In this document: in pieces, positions 17,335 through 25,136 of the stretch
Layout: each line of letters begins with the position of its first letter
Position numbering within the stretch: the first letter of the stretch is position 1
Assembly (NCBI RefSeq): GCF_000014805.1
Contig: NC_008570.1
Span: forward strand, 2,857,001-2,921,000
Length of the DNA stretch: 64,000 nt
Reading direction: 5' to 3'
DNA from: Aeromonas hydrophila subsp. hydrophila ATCC 7966
GTDB lineage: Bacteria > Pseudomonadota > Gammaproteobacteria > Enterobacterales > Aeromonadaceae
Made by a program: the position numbers and the translations under genes
Notes under the pieces: model-generated
Databases searched by the model: none
What the model was told of the DNA's origin: nothing
What the model saw: the letters and a program-made list of their open reading frames with translations, nothing else

Positions 17335-17357
17335 GCCAAAGCAGGGGGGGCGCCGGC

Positions 17358-17675
17358 TTAAACCAGCACGGCGGTTCCGCTGATGCTGACCATCAGCATG
17401 CTGCCGCTTTGCCCCACCACCTCGTAGTCGATGTCGATACCGACCACCGCATTGGCCCCCAGTGCCGCGGCGCGCTCCTTGAGCTCGTCGAAGGCGATTT
17501 CCCGGGCCCGGGCCAGCTCTTTTTCATAGGCGCCGGAGCGGCCGCCGATGATGTCGCGGATGCCGGCGAACAGATCCTTGAACACGTTGGCGCCGAGAAT
17601 GGCTTCGCCCACGACGATGCCGCGGTACTCGCGAATGGTCTTGCCTTCCAGGGTGGGAGTGGTTGAGAGGATCAT
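17358..17675 (-). CDS. ybjQ: YbjQ/UPF0145 family protein
   Basis: A 105-residue protein matching the YbjQ (putative heavy-metal-binding, UPF0145) family: opening [21 protein letters not shown], the middle [26 protein letters not shown], and [17 protein letters not shown]. The family forms a pentameric ring; metal binding is a database label, not demonstrated. AAGGAAAG precedes ATG 17675, giving the normal family length; upstream in-frame codons (to 17915) have no similarity. The 340 bp upstream to the toxin leader hold no other gene. Confidence 0.9.
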   Translation of the reverse strand: MILSTTPTLEGKTIREYRGIVVGEAILGANVFKDLFAGIRDIIGGRSGAYEKELARAREIAFDELKERAAALGANAVVGIDIDYEVVGQSGSMLMVSISGTAVLV

Positions 17676-17931
17676 CTTGCTTTCCTTGTGGAGTGTACTG
17701 GGGAGACAGCCTAAAGCAGCGCAGGGGACCAGGCAAGCAGGCAGACTCGATACGTGCCAGCCAGACCCTGGCTGATATTGCTCCATATCCCACAGCCACA
17801 GCCCGTTGGCAGGCCTGTTTACCGGCGGTAAGTTATCGGCAAAAAGACAACGCCGGGCCGCCAAAACACCCCGTGCAGACGCCCCTTTCATTAGCCGATC
17901 CGGCTCAAACATCAAGTGACAAAACTATCAG

Positions 17932-17960
17932 TTGTGACCCATTTTGCCTTTCCCTAGGGT
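17932..17960 (+). promoter_or_regulatory. possible promoter of the ahl operon
   Basis: TTGTGA (17932-17937) and TAGGGT (17955-17960) are separated by 17 bp. A start near 17967 would put the 9-bp inverted repeat at 17963-17992 at the very 5' end of the message. The match is moderate; a regulated promoter is likely. Confidence 0.4.
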
Positions 17961-17962
17961 GA

Positions 17963-17992
17963 GTCTGTCCCGGCACCAGCGCGGGGACAGAC
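17963..17992 (+). promoter_or_regulatory. inverted repeat/5' UTR hairpin upstream of ahlA
   Basis: GTCTGTCCC (17963-17971) and GGGACAGAC (17984-17992) are perfect 9-bp arms around a 12-nt loop, with no T-tract after. It is either a 5' mRNA-stabilising hairpin or an operator overlapping the transcription start. Confidence 0.5.
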
Positions 17993-18016
17993 CCACTTCG
18001 TCACGAGGAGAGCAGC

Positions 18017-18118
18017 ATGATGCAGCAGGATACCCGACTACCTCACCCCACCCTCGCACCGGGGGCATGTTCCCCCGCCAGTCCGCTCGCCGACACCGCG
18101 ATGGAGGCCATGTCATGA
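18017..18118 (+). CDS. candidate leader ORF of the ahl toxin operon (33 codons)
   Basis: A short reading frame beginning MMQQDTRLPHPTLAPG and ending TAMEAMS. GAGGAG (18005-18010) lies 6 nt before ATG 18017, a better ribosome site than most genes here. Its stop overlaps the ahlA start as ATGA (ATG 18115-18117, TGA 18116-18118), the arrangement of translationally coupled genes. The peptide is Pro/Ala-rich, has no membrane segment and resembles nothing I know. It may be a real leader peptide that couples or gates ahlA translation, or a chance ORF; conservation would decide. Confidence 0.4.
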   Translation: MMQQDTRLPHPTLAPGACSPASPLADTAMEAMS

Positions 18119-19233
18119 CCACAATCGCCACCCTGGATCTGGGGGATCAAGGTCTGCTGGCCGCCTACCTGTCGGCGACCTCACCCGCCCTGCTCAACCA
18201 GACCTATGCGAACTTGCTGTTGATGCAGCAGTCCTTGGCCAACAGCGAGATCGACTCCACCCTCGCGGTAAAAATCGAGGCCTATCAGGCCCAGATGATG
18301 AACCAGGCACGCTATTACCAGCAGACCAACCTGTCCGGCCTTATCCATCTGCTGAGCAACGGCTCCAACTTCTATGCCCTGGTCGCCGCGTTCAACCGCC
18401 TGCTGGGTCAGGAAGACGACGCCGCCGTTCTCGCGGGCGGGGCCCGGCTGGGACAACAACTGACGTCCCTCGTCGATCAGGCCCAGAGCTACCGGCTCAA
18501 TGCCCAGGCACTCAATACCCGCGTGCAGGTGGCCTGGGGCTCCCTGCGCCCCCTGATGACCCAGTTCAACGGCGTCATCACCCAGCTCGAGCAGGATCTG
18601 ATGGCCGACGCCAAGCGTCAGACCGAGATCATTGACGCCCTCAACCAGGCTATCGCCGCCAATATCCAGGCGATCGTCGATGAGGGTGGCAAGGCCGGTG
18701 AGGGCGTCAACCAGCTGGGGCGAGCCATCGTCACCTCGCTGACGCTGGAGCAGAAACCAGCCGACAAGGGGGCCAAACCCGCCACGTCGCAGGAGATAGC
18801 CAAAGAGACCGATCAGCAGACCCAGTACATGATCTCCGGTCTCAAGGCGCTCTCCTCAGGCATCGCTGGCTCCAGCCAGGCGGCCCGCGAGCTCAAGACC
18901 AACACCGACAAGCTGGCCCAGGCCTATCAGGCGCTGGCCGCCACCAACACCCTGCTGACCGTGGCCAAGTCGGTGCAGGCGCAAAACCAGCTGTTTGTCG
19001 ACACCTACAACCGGGTTGCCGACACCATCACCCAGTTGCCCGCAGGCTGGCAGAAGGTGGCCGACGCCTACCAAGGGGCTGTGCCCGTGGTCACTGACCT
19101 CAACAGCCCCGACGACGTACGCCAGCTGCGGCGCACCGTGGCGCTCAACACCCAGTCCTGGCAGTTGCTCTCGAGCCAGGTTGACGACATCAAGGCAGCC
19201 TACGCCGGCAACGGCATCCTGCCCGACGCTTAA
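18115..19233 (+). CDS. ahlA: tripartite alpha-pore-forming toxin component AhlA
   Basis: First gene of the three-gene pore-forming toxin operon. The 372-residue product is almost wholly helical (long Q/A/L-rich heptads) like ClyA-family toxins, but has no hydrophobic head: the segment expected there (about 215-260, TLEQKPADKGAKPATSQEIAKE) is charged. In A. hydrophila the A component is the hydrophilic one that lines the assembled pore. No Sec signal peptide, as usual for these toxins. GGAGG (18103-18107) precedes ATG 18115 by 7 nt. The start overlaps a leader ORF, and ahlB follows after 24 bp. Assignment to A rather than another letter rests on gene order and lack of a hydrophobic stretch. 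Confidence 0.82.
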   Translation: MTTIATLDLGDQGLLAAYLSATSPALLNQTYANLLLMQQSLANSEIDSTLAVKIEAYQAQMMNQARYYQQTNLSGLIHLLSNGSNFYALVAAFNRLLGQEDDAAVLAGGARLGQQLTSLVDQAQSYRLNAQALNTRVQVAWGSLRPLMTQFNGVITQLEQDLMADAKRQTEIIDALNQAIAANIQAIVDEGGKAGEGVNQLGRAIVTSLTLEQKPADKGAKPATSQEIAKETDQQTQYMISGLKALSSGIAGSSQAARELKTNTDKLAQAYQALAATNTLLTVAKSVQAQNQLFVDTYNRVADTITQLPAGWQKVADAYQGAVPVVTDLNSPDDVRQLRRTVALNTQSWQLLSSQVDDIKAAYAGNGILPDA

Positions 19234-19257
19234 TCCCACCACGCAAGGACACGCCAA

Positions 19258-20337
19258 ATGACCAACGCAACAACCATCACCATGGACCAGGGTATGGCCA
19301 ACCAGGCTTCCCAAGCCATGCAGATCCAGACCTACTGCAACAGCGTCAAGCAACAGGTGCCGGTGGACTTCAGCCAGTTCCCGAACCTCAAGGACAACCA
19401 GACCCAGATCAACCAGGGGCTCGATCTGGCGAAGGGGCACGCCGACCTCTATCTCAATACCATCCAGCCGCAGATCATCACCAACATCAGCAACATCTCC
19501 AACTACTTTGCCCTGCAAAACGCCATTCCGGCCGTGCTGCCGCCCGGCTCCACCAAGGCGCAGTGGCTCAGGCAGCTGAGCGTCATCAAGGAGCAGGCTA
19601 CCGAATATCAGCGGCTCTCCTCCGACACCCGCCTGGTGATCGTCAATCTCAACAACAACCTAATCACCGACTCCAGCAACTTCCAGGGAATCGTGGTGAA
19701 CCTCAACAGCAAGGTGCAGGGGAATAACGGGGTGCTCGCCCAGCTCAACGGCGACATTGACAAGGTGAACGCGGCCATCGACGGCGCCATCGCCGGCATC
19801 GTCGCCGGGGGGCTGCTGGTGATTGGTGGCGCCTTCGTCACCGCCATCGGTGCCGTGGCCGACTTCGTCACCGCCGGCACCTCGACCCCGGTGGTCATCG
19901 GCGGGGTCGCCATGATGGTGGCCGGAGCCGGCGGCATCACGGCTGGCGCCATTGTGCTGCACAACTCGCTGGGCGCTCGCCAGGATCTGTACCAGAAACG
20001 CAGCAGCCTCAACAGCGAGGTGCTGATCGCCACCCAGATCGGCAACGGCTACAAGGGGCTGCAGGTGCAGGCGCAAAACGCCGTCACCGCCGCCACCCAG
20101 ATGAGCAACGCCTGGGACTCCCTCACCTCCGATCTGGGCAGCCTGATCACCGACCTGGACAAGGGGATCACCAGCGGCGACGACATCCGCCAGCTCTGGC
20201 TGACCGCCGCCGACACCACGGTCAAGACGGTGCTCACCGACGTGACCACCATCAAGGCCCAGATGGCCGGGGTAAGCCCGCTTCAAGTGCCGCAGACCGA
20301 TACCATCGCCAACTTCGTGGCGCGCCTGGCCGCCTAA
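19258..20337 (+). CDS. ahlB: tripartite alpha-pore-forming toxin component AhlB (membrane-spanning)
   Basis: The 359-residue helical protein has one strongly hydrophobic double segment at about 176-235 (GAIAGIVAGGLLVIGGAFV, then PVVIGGVAMMVAGAGG), long enough for two transmembrane helices. It is flanked by long amphipathic helices, as in NheB/SmhB/AhlB and Hbl-B. By known family behaviour B forms the transmembrane pore with A and C. It has a single Cys (residue 27) and no signal peptide. The SD AAGGA lies before ATG 19258. A strong hairpin in the 45-bp gap after it precedes ahlC and may lower downstream expression or protect the upstream message. Confidence 0.87.
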   Translation: MTNATTITMDQGMANQASQAMQIQTYCNSVKQQVPVDFSQFPNLKDNQTQINQGLDLAKGHADLYLNTIQPQIITNISNISNYFALQNAIPAVLPPGSTKAQWLRQLSVIKEQATEYQRLSSDTRLVIVNLNNNLITDSSNFQGIVVNLNSKVQGNNGVLAQLNGDIDKVNAAIDGAIAGIVAGGLLVIGGAFVTAIGAVADFVTAGTSTPVVIGGVAMMVAGAGGITAGAIVLHNSLGARQDLYQKRSSLNSEVLIATQIGNGYKGLQVQAQNAVTAATQMSNAWDSLTSDLGSLITDLDKGITSGDDIRQLWLTAADTTVKTVLTDVTTIKAQMAGVSPLQVPQTDTIANFVARLAA

Positions 20338-20344
20338 ACCCCGG

Positions 20345-20368
20345 GAGGGCGGCCTGGCCGCCCTCTTT
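20345..20368 (+). terminator. strong hairpin between ahlB and ahlC
   Basis: GAGGGCGGC CTG GCCGCCCTC followed by TTT: a 9-bp GC stem with a short T-run. It could terminate part of the transcripts (attenuation of ahlC) or block 3' exonucleases. The SD of ahlC (AAGGAG) begins only a few bases later. Confidence 0.6.
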
Positions 20369-20382
20369 CATAAGGAGACCCC

Positions 20383-21183
20383 ATGAGCAACGGCATTCTT
20401 TCCCAATCCATTGCCAACATGCAGCAGGCCGAAGCGACCATTCAGTCCTTCAGCGGTCTGCCGCAAAACGCCGTCAACATCCAGCAGAACGTCAGTGAGG
20501 TGGTTGCCGCCCTGCTGCCTCAGGTGCAAACCATGCAGCAGCAAGTCCTGGCATTTGCTGCCCGCCTGGAGCTGCAACTGACCCAGCAGCTGGCCAATAC
20601 CGGCCCGTTCAACCCCGAGGCACTCAAGGCGTTCGTCGATCTGGTCCAGCAGGAGATCGCCCCCATCCAGACCCTGACCGCCCAGACCCTGACCGCCAGC
20701 CAGAGCGCCAACGATCGCATTACGCAAGACAACATAGCGTTGCAACGGATCGGCGTGGAGCTGCAAGCCACCATCGCCGGGCTGCAATCCAACCTGGATG
20801 GCGCCCGGCAGGAGCTGGACTCCCTCAACAAGAAAAAACTCTACCTGCTGGGGCTGGGATTGCTGGGGCTGCCGGGTCTTATCGCCCTGGCCGTCACTCT
20901 GACGCAAACCCAGAATAAGGTGAGCAGCCTGGAGGGACAGGTGAACCAGATTGAGGGGCAGATCCAGCGTCAGCAAGGCTTCCTCGGCCAGACGACGGCC
21001 TTCTCCCAGCAGTTCGGCTCCCTCATCGATCGGGTGAGCAAGGTGGGCAACACCATCACCCTGCTCGGCGGCGACATTGCCAACGTCGCCCGCGATGCCG
21101 GGCAAGGAGACCCGGAACTGGCGCGGCTGTTCTTCACCGCTGCCCTCACCGAGGTGCGCACCCTGCAGGTGGATGCCTCCTGA
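20383..21183 (+). CDS. ahlC: tripartite alpha-pore-forming toxin component AhlC
   Basis: Third toxin gene. The 266-residue helical protein has a single hydrophobic stretch at about 152-173 (KLYLLGLGLLGLPGLIALAV), enough to enter one membrane leaflet, bordered by heptad-rich helices (LDGARQELDSLNKKK; TQTQNKVSSLEGQVNQIEGQIQ). Known AhlC/SmhC-type proteins bind membrane first and dock B and A. No signal peptide. AAGGAG lies 8 nt before ATG 20383. The operon ends at the terminator 21194-21228. Confidence 0.84.
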   Translation: MSNGILSQSIANMQQAEATIQSFSGLPQNAVNIQQNVSEVVAALLPQVQTMQQQVLAFAARLELQLTQQLANTGPFNPEALKAFVDLVQQEIAPIQTLTAQTLTASQSANDRITQDNIALQRIGVELQATIAGLQSNLDGARQELDSLNKKKLYLLGLGLLGLPGLIALAVTLTQTQNKVSSLEGQVNQIEGQIQRQQGFLGQTTAFSQQFGSLIDRVSKVGNTITLLGGDIANVARDAGQGDPELARLFFTAALTEVRTLQVDAS

Positions 21184-21193
21184 TACCCCCGCA

Positions 21194-21228
21194 ACAAAAA
21201 AGGAGAGGCCAAGGCCTCTCCTTTTTCA
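21194..21228. terminator. bidirectional intrinsic terminator after ahlC
   Basis: AAAAAAGGAGAGGCC AA GGCCTCTCCTTTTT: a 10-bp perfect stem with A/T tracts both ways; also serves ndh on the minus strand. Confidence 0.93.
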
Positions 21229-21288
21229 TAGTGCGCGTTTCATGGTGCACGGGGCCATTACCACCCCAGCACGTTTGCCCCAAGCGGC

Positions 21289-22581
21289 TTAGTGCAGCTT
21301 CAGGGTCGGGCGCAGCACCCGGTTGATGCGGCCCACCAGCATGATGAGGCCGGTCTTGACGTAGCCGTGCAGGGCGATCTGGTGCATCCGGTAGAGCGAG
21401 ATGTAAACCAGACGGGCGATGTAGCCCTCCACCATCATGGAGCCGCGCATCAGGTTGCCCATCAGGCTGCCTACGGTGGAGAAGCGGCTCAGGGACACCA
21501 GCGAACCGTGGTCGTGGTAGAGGTAGGGCTTGAGCTCGCCACCGTTCATCTTGGCCAGGATGTTCTTGAACGCCTGGGTTGCCATCTGGTGGGCGGACTG
21601 GGCGCGCGGCGGCACGAACTTGCCGTCCGGCTGCGGGCAGGCGGCGCAGTCACCGATGACGAAGATGTTCTCGTCGCGGGTGGTCTGCAGGGTCTCTTTC
21701 ACCACCAGCTGGTTGATGCGGTTGGTCTCAAGACCGGCGATATCCTTCATGAAATCCGGCGCCTTGATACCGGCCGCCCACACCATCAGGTCCGCTTCAA
21801 TCAGCTCGCCATCCTTGGTGTGCAGACCCTCGCTGGTCGCTTCGGTGATCATGGTGGCGGTACGCACGTCCACGCCGAGCTTGACCAGCTCCTGATGGGC
21901 GGCGCCGCTGATGCGCTCCGGCAGGGCCGGCAGGATGCGGGGGCCCGCTTCCACCAGGGTCACCTTCAGGCTGTCGGTGGTCAGATTCTTGAAGCCGTAG
22001 GCGTAGAGCTGCTCGACCGCGTTGTAGAGCTCGGCAGAGAGCTCGACGCCGGTGGCGCCGCCGCCGACGATGGCAATCTTCACCTTGTCGCCCGGCTGGT
22101 ATTCGGTGGCGAACTGCAGGAAGCGGTTCATCATGCTGTTGTGGAAGCGATGCGCCTGGGTGGGGCTGTCCAGGAAGATGCAGTGATCCTTGATGCCCTT
22201 GGTGTTGAAGTCGTTGGAGACGGAACCGATGGCCATCACCAGGTAGTCGTAGGGCAGCTCGCGCTCGTTGACCACGATGTCGCCGTTATCGTCGACGATC
22301 TTCCCCAGCACGATGCGTTTCTCGTCGCGCTTGATGTCGGTGAGGGTACCCAGCTGGAAGTCGAAGCCGTGGTTCTTGGCGTGGGACTGGTAGCTCAGGG
22401 CGTCGATGCCCGCATCCATGGAGCCGGTGGCCACTTCGTGCAGCAGGGGTTTCCACAGGTGGGTACGGTTGCGATCAACCAGGGTGATCTTGGCCTTGTT
22501 CTTCTTGCCCAGCTTGCGGCCCAGGCTGGTGGCCAGCTCCAGACCGCCGGCACCGCCGCCGACGACAACAATATTGGTCAT
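21289..22581 (-). CDS. ndh: type II NADH dehydrogenase
   Basis: Single-subunit, non-proton-pumping NADH:quinone oxidoreductase at the inner face of the membrane. The 430-residue protein has the N-terminal FAD-binding GxGxxG ([19 protein letters not shown]), the second NAD-binding GxGxxG ([20 protein letters not shown]), [11 protein letters not shown], and [27 protein letters not shown], all as in E. coli Ndh. The basic amphipathic C-terminus gives peripheral membrane attachment. ycfP lies just upstream on the same strand, as in E. coli, with a terminator-like hairpin between them. Expression is probably FNR-repressed as in relatives, but no site is clear in the 78-bp gap. Confidence 0.96.
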   Translation of the reverse strand: MTNIVVVGGGAGGLELATSLGRKLGKKNKAKITLVDRNRTHLWKPLLHEVATGSMDAGIDALSYQSHAKNHGFDFQLGTLTDIKRDEKRIVLGKIVDDNGDIVVNERELPYDYLVMAIGSVSNDFNTKGIKDHCIFLDSPTQAHRFHNSMMNRFLQFATEYQPGDKVKIAIVGGGATGVELSAELYNAVEQLYAYGFKNLTTDSLKVTLVEAGPRILPALPERISGAAHQELVKLGVDVRTATMITEATSEGLHTKDGELIEADLMVWAAGIKAPDFMKDIAGLETNRINQLVVKETLQTTRDENIFVIGDCAACPQPDGKFVPPRAQSAHQMATQAFKNILAKMNGGELKPYLYHDHGSLVSLSRFSTVGSLMGNLMRGSMMVEGYIARLVYISLYRMHQIALHGYVKTGLIMLVGRINRVLRPTLKLH

Positions 22582-22609
22582 GGTTAATTACCTCGGTTCC
22601 ATTAAAGCG

Positions 22610-22630
22610 AAGGGAGCCATCGGCTCCCTT
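22610..22630 (-). terminator. hairpin between ycfP and ndh
   Basis: AAGGGAGCC ATC GGCTCCCTT is a perfect 9-bp stem. On the minus strand it is followed by CGCTTTAATGG, a weak T-run. Partial terminator of ycfP, or leader hairpin of ndh. Confidence 0.55.
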
Positions 22631-22659
22631 GATAGTTGAATCCATGACGTGACGATCAA

Positions 22660-23199
22660 TCAGGCTTCTTTGAAAGCCTTCATCTGTTGCAGGTGATGAG
22701 AGATGTTCTTGAACTTGTGCGTCTCTCGCTCATCCCACACGATGTTGTAATAATTCTTCAATTCACGCTCAGTTTCGCCATTATCGCGCACTTCATCCTG
22801 AACGGAAAGGATGCAGAGGCAATTTCCTGAATTTTTACTACGAAATTCAGACACACATTTGGTGCCGATATCCTCGTACTCTTCCGGTCGGTCGATCTTG
22901 CCCTGCATGGTGATTTCGGGGTGCAGGTTGGGGTTGAAGATCACCTGCTTGATGCCGCACAGGAAGCCGATACGCTCGCTCCAGTACCCACCCAGCCCCA
23001 CCCCGCAGATAAGGGGTTTGGGATCGGTGCTCATGTCGAGCTGCTTCTTCACTTCCTTGAGCAGGTGGCTCATGTCATGACGGGGGTGAACCGTGCTGTA
23101 GTGCACGAAACGCACATCATCATCAATAAACTGCAACTGCAGCACTTTCTCGTGATTGCCCGGGCTGGTGGCATCGAAGCCATGCAGATAGATGATCAT
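22660..23199 (-). CDS. ycfP: YcfP/UPF0227 family esterase-like protein
   Basis: A 179-residue alpha/beta-hydrolase-like protein, [22 protein letters not shown]. The YLHGFDA oxyanion segment and [18 protein letters not shown] region (in the place of a G-x-S-x-G elbow, Ser replaced by Gly-Leu) match UPF0227/YcfP. True hydrolase activity is doubtful because the nucleophile Ser is not evident. Start ATG 23199 gives the family length (E. coli YcfP is 180). The ycfP-ndh order is the same as in enterics, but nagZ and thiK, which flank it there, are elsewhere (thiK is about 12 kb away). Confidence 0.9.
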   Translation of the reverse strand: MIIYLHGFDATSPGNHEKVLQLQFIDDDVRFVHYSTVHPRHDMSHLLKEVKKQLDMSTDPKPLICGVGLGGYWSERIGFLCGIKQVIFNPNLHPEITMQGKIDRPEEYEDIGTKCVSEFRSKNSGNCLCILSVQDEVRDNGETERELKNYYNIVWDERETHKFKNISHHLQQMKAFKEA

Positions 23200-23344
23200 G
23201 GATAAGACCTCAGGATCTGTGTCGGTTTTATCGAAACTACCCCAGCGGCGGGGCCCTGCGCCACCAAAACATCCTACTTTCTTGCTTTGGATCACGCCCT
23301 CGGTTACGGATGAAACCAGACGGCGCGCCGCCGTCCACTGCCTG

Positions 23345-23407
23345 CTATCAATCTGAGAGCCCGGCCGACCGAAATGATAACCGGGCTACCAATCTGAAAG
23401 CCCGGCC
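23345..23407. repeat. two imperfect 21-bp direct repeats
   Basis: TATCAATCTGAGAGCCCGGC (from 23345) and TACCAATCTGAAAGCCCGGC (from 23387) are spaced 42 bp apart, two imperfect copies in the leader/promoter region of the purine permease. Possible regulator sites or a small local duplication. Confidence 0.5.
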
Positions 23408-23412
23408 CCATC

Positions 23413-23434
23413 GGCTGGCAAACGATTGTCAGCC
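23413..23434. promoter_or_regulatory. PurR-like dyad upstream of the purine permease
   Basis: A nearly perfect 22-bp inverted repeat, GGCTG at one end and CAGCC at the other, with centre GGCAAACGATTGTC. This matches the PurR operator core GCAAACGTTTGC at 10 of 12 positions. It lies about 235 bp before the permease start in a 469-bp gene-free gap; the rest of that gap shows only the direct repeats. Confidence 0.4.
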
Positions 23435-23668
23435 GTCGGCGCGAGCAAGCGTGATCCCGCCTGCAAAAATGCGCATGAACAGGGCCAACAGACACCCATG
23501 CCTGCCGGCTGAGCACGGTTCCTGCACTCCCCCTGCGATACCGCGTGAAGGCAACCTTCGCCTGCGCGGCCGGATCCAGGGCGACCCGGACCCCATCCAT
23601 GAACGGGGCAGCCAGCCTGCCCCATCTTGCCCGGCCAGAGCCGCCGGGTCGCAAGGAGTAATCTGTTC

Positions 23669-25084
23669 ATGAACCAGACCCAGCCCCCCGGGGCGGCCAA
23701 GGGCCGCGCCATCGACGAAGTGGAGCGCCTGCTCCCCCCCGGCCAGCTCTTTACCCTCGGCCTGCAGCATGTGCTGGTGATGTATGCCGGCGCCGTGGCG
23801 GTGCCGCTGGTCATCGGCGGCAGCCTGGGGCTGCCCAAGGATCAAATTTCGTATCTCATCAGTTCGGATCTCTTCTGCTGCGGCATCGTCACCCTGCTGC
23901 AGTGCCTTGGCATCGGCCGCTTCGCCGGGATCCGCCTGCCGGTCATCATGTCGGTCACCTTCGCCGCCGTCATGCCGATGCTGGCCATCGGCGCCAACCC
24001 GGCGCTGGGGCTGACCGGCATCTTCGGCGCCACCATCGCCGCCGGCATCCTCTCCACCCTGCTGGTGCCCCTCATCGGCCGCTTGATGCCGCTCTTCCCC
24101 ACCGTGGTGACCGGGGTGGTCATCACCTCCATCGGCATCAGCATCATGCAGGTGGGCATCGACTGGATGGCGGGGGGCAAGGGCAACCCCGAGTACGGCA
24201 GCCTGCGCTACATCGGCACCAGCTTTCTGGTGCTGGCCTTCATCCTGCTGGTGACCCGCTTCACCAAGGGCTTTTTCAGCAACATCTCGGTGCTGCTCGG
24301 CATCCTGTTCGGCTTCGGGGTGGCCATCGCCATGGGAGAAGTGAGCCTGGACGGCCTGAGTGAAGCGGCCTGGTTCGCCCCCATAGTGCCGTTCGCCTTC
24401 GGCTGGCCCACCTTCGATCCCATCTCCATCGCCACCCTCACCGTCATCATGCTGATCACCTTTATCGAGTCGATGGGTATGTTTCTGGCGCTCGGCGACA
24501 TCGTCGGCCACCCGGCCAGCCGGGGCGACATAGTGCGCGGCCTGCGGGTGGACGGCATCGGCACCATCATCGGTGGCATCTTCAACAGCTTCCCCCACAC
24601 CTCGTTCTCCCAGAACATCGGCCTGGTGAGCGTGACCGGGGTGTCGAGCCGCTGGGTCTGCGTCATGTCGGGGGGGATCCTGCTCGCCTTCGGCCTGGTG
24701 CCCAAGATGTCGGTGCTGGTCGCCTCCATTCCCCCCTTCGTGCTGGGGGGCGCCGGCATCGTGATGTTCGGCATGGTACTGGCCACCGGCATCCGCATCC
24801 TGGCCAGGGCCGACTACAACAGCAATCGCCACAACCTCTACATCGTCGCCATCAGCCTAGGGGTCGGCATGATCCCCACCGTCTCCGGCCACTTCTTCCA
24901 GCACTTCCCCGCCGCCCTGCAACCGCTGTTTCACAGCGGCATCCTGCTGGCCACCCTCAGCTCGGTACTGCTCAACCTCTTCTTCAACGGCTACCAGCCA
25001 GATCTGCGCCACCAGCCGAGGCCCCTGCTGGTGGGGCCGGTGCGCCCGCCCGCTCAGCCGCAGCCAGGCAAACCCGCCCCATAA
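23669..25084 (+). CDS. nucleobase:cation symporter-2 family permease (xanthine/uric acid type)
   Basis: A 471-residue inner-membrane transporter with about 12-14 helices. Signature regions are LFTLGLQHVLVMYAGAVAVPLV, LPVIMSVTFAAVMPMLAIG, TFIESMGMFLALGDIVG (the NCS2 motif with the key Glu), and NSFPHTSFSQNIGLV (the conserved F-P-x-T-x-x-x-Q-N-x-G). The Q-N-x-G variant and overall length fit the xanthine/uric acid branch (XanP/PbuX/UacT) rather than UraA. It imports purines with protons. AAGGAG is 10 nt before ATG 23669. Monocistronic; a PurR-like dyad lies upstream. Confidence 0.9.
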   Translation: MNQTQPPGAAKGRAIDEVERLLPPGQLFTLGLQHVLVMYAGAVAVPLVIGGSLGLPKDQISYLISSDLFCCGIVTLLQCLGIGRFAGIRLPVIMSVTFAAVMPMLAIGANPALGLTGIFGATIAAGILSTLLVPLIGRLMPLFPTVVTGVVITSIGISIMQVGIDWMAGGKGNPEYGSLRYIGTSFLVLAFILLVTRFTKGFFSNISVLLGILFGFGVAIAMGEVSLDGLSEAAWFAPIVPFAFGWPTFDPISIATLTVIMLITFIESMGMFLALGDIVGHPASRGDIVRGLRVDGIGTIIGGIFNSFPHTSFSQNIGLVSVTGVSSRWVCVMSGGILLAFGLVPKMSVLVASIPPFVLGGAGIVMFGMVLATGIRILARADYNSNRHNLYIVAISLGVGMIPTVSGHFFQHFPAALQPLFHSGILLATLSSVLLNLFFNGYQPDLRHQPRPLLVGPVRPPAQPQPGKPAP

Positions 25085-25086
25085 AA

Positions 25087-25122
25087 AAACCGCCGGGCAG
25101 CGTGGCTGCCCGGCGGTTTCAT
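25087..25122. terminator. bidirectional intrinsic terminator
   Basis: AAACCGCCGGGCAGC GTG GCTGCCCGGCGGTTT: a 15-bp perfect stem between the permease and the convergent M3 peptidase. Confidence 0.92.
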
Positions 25123-25136
25123 TCCGCAAGCTTGCA

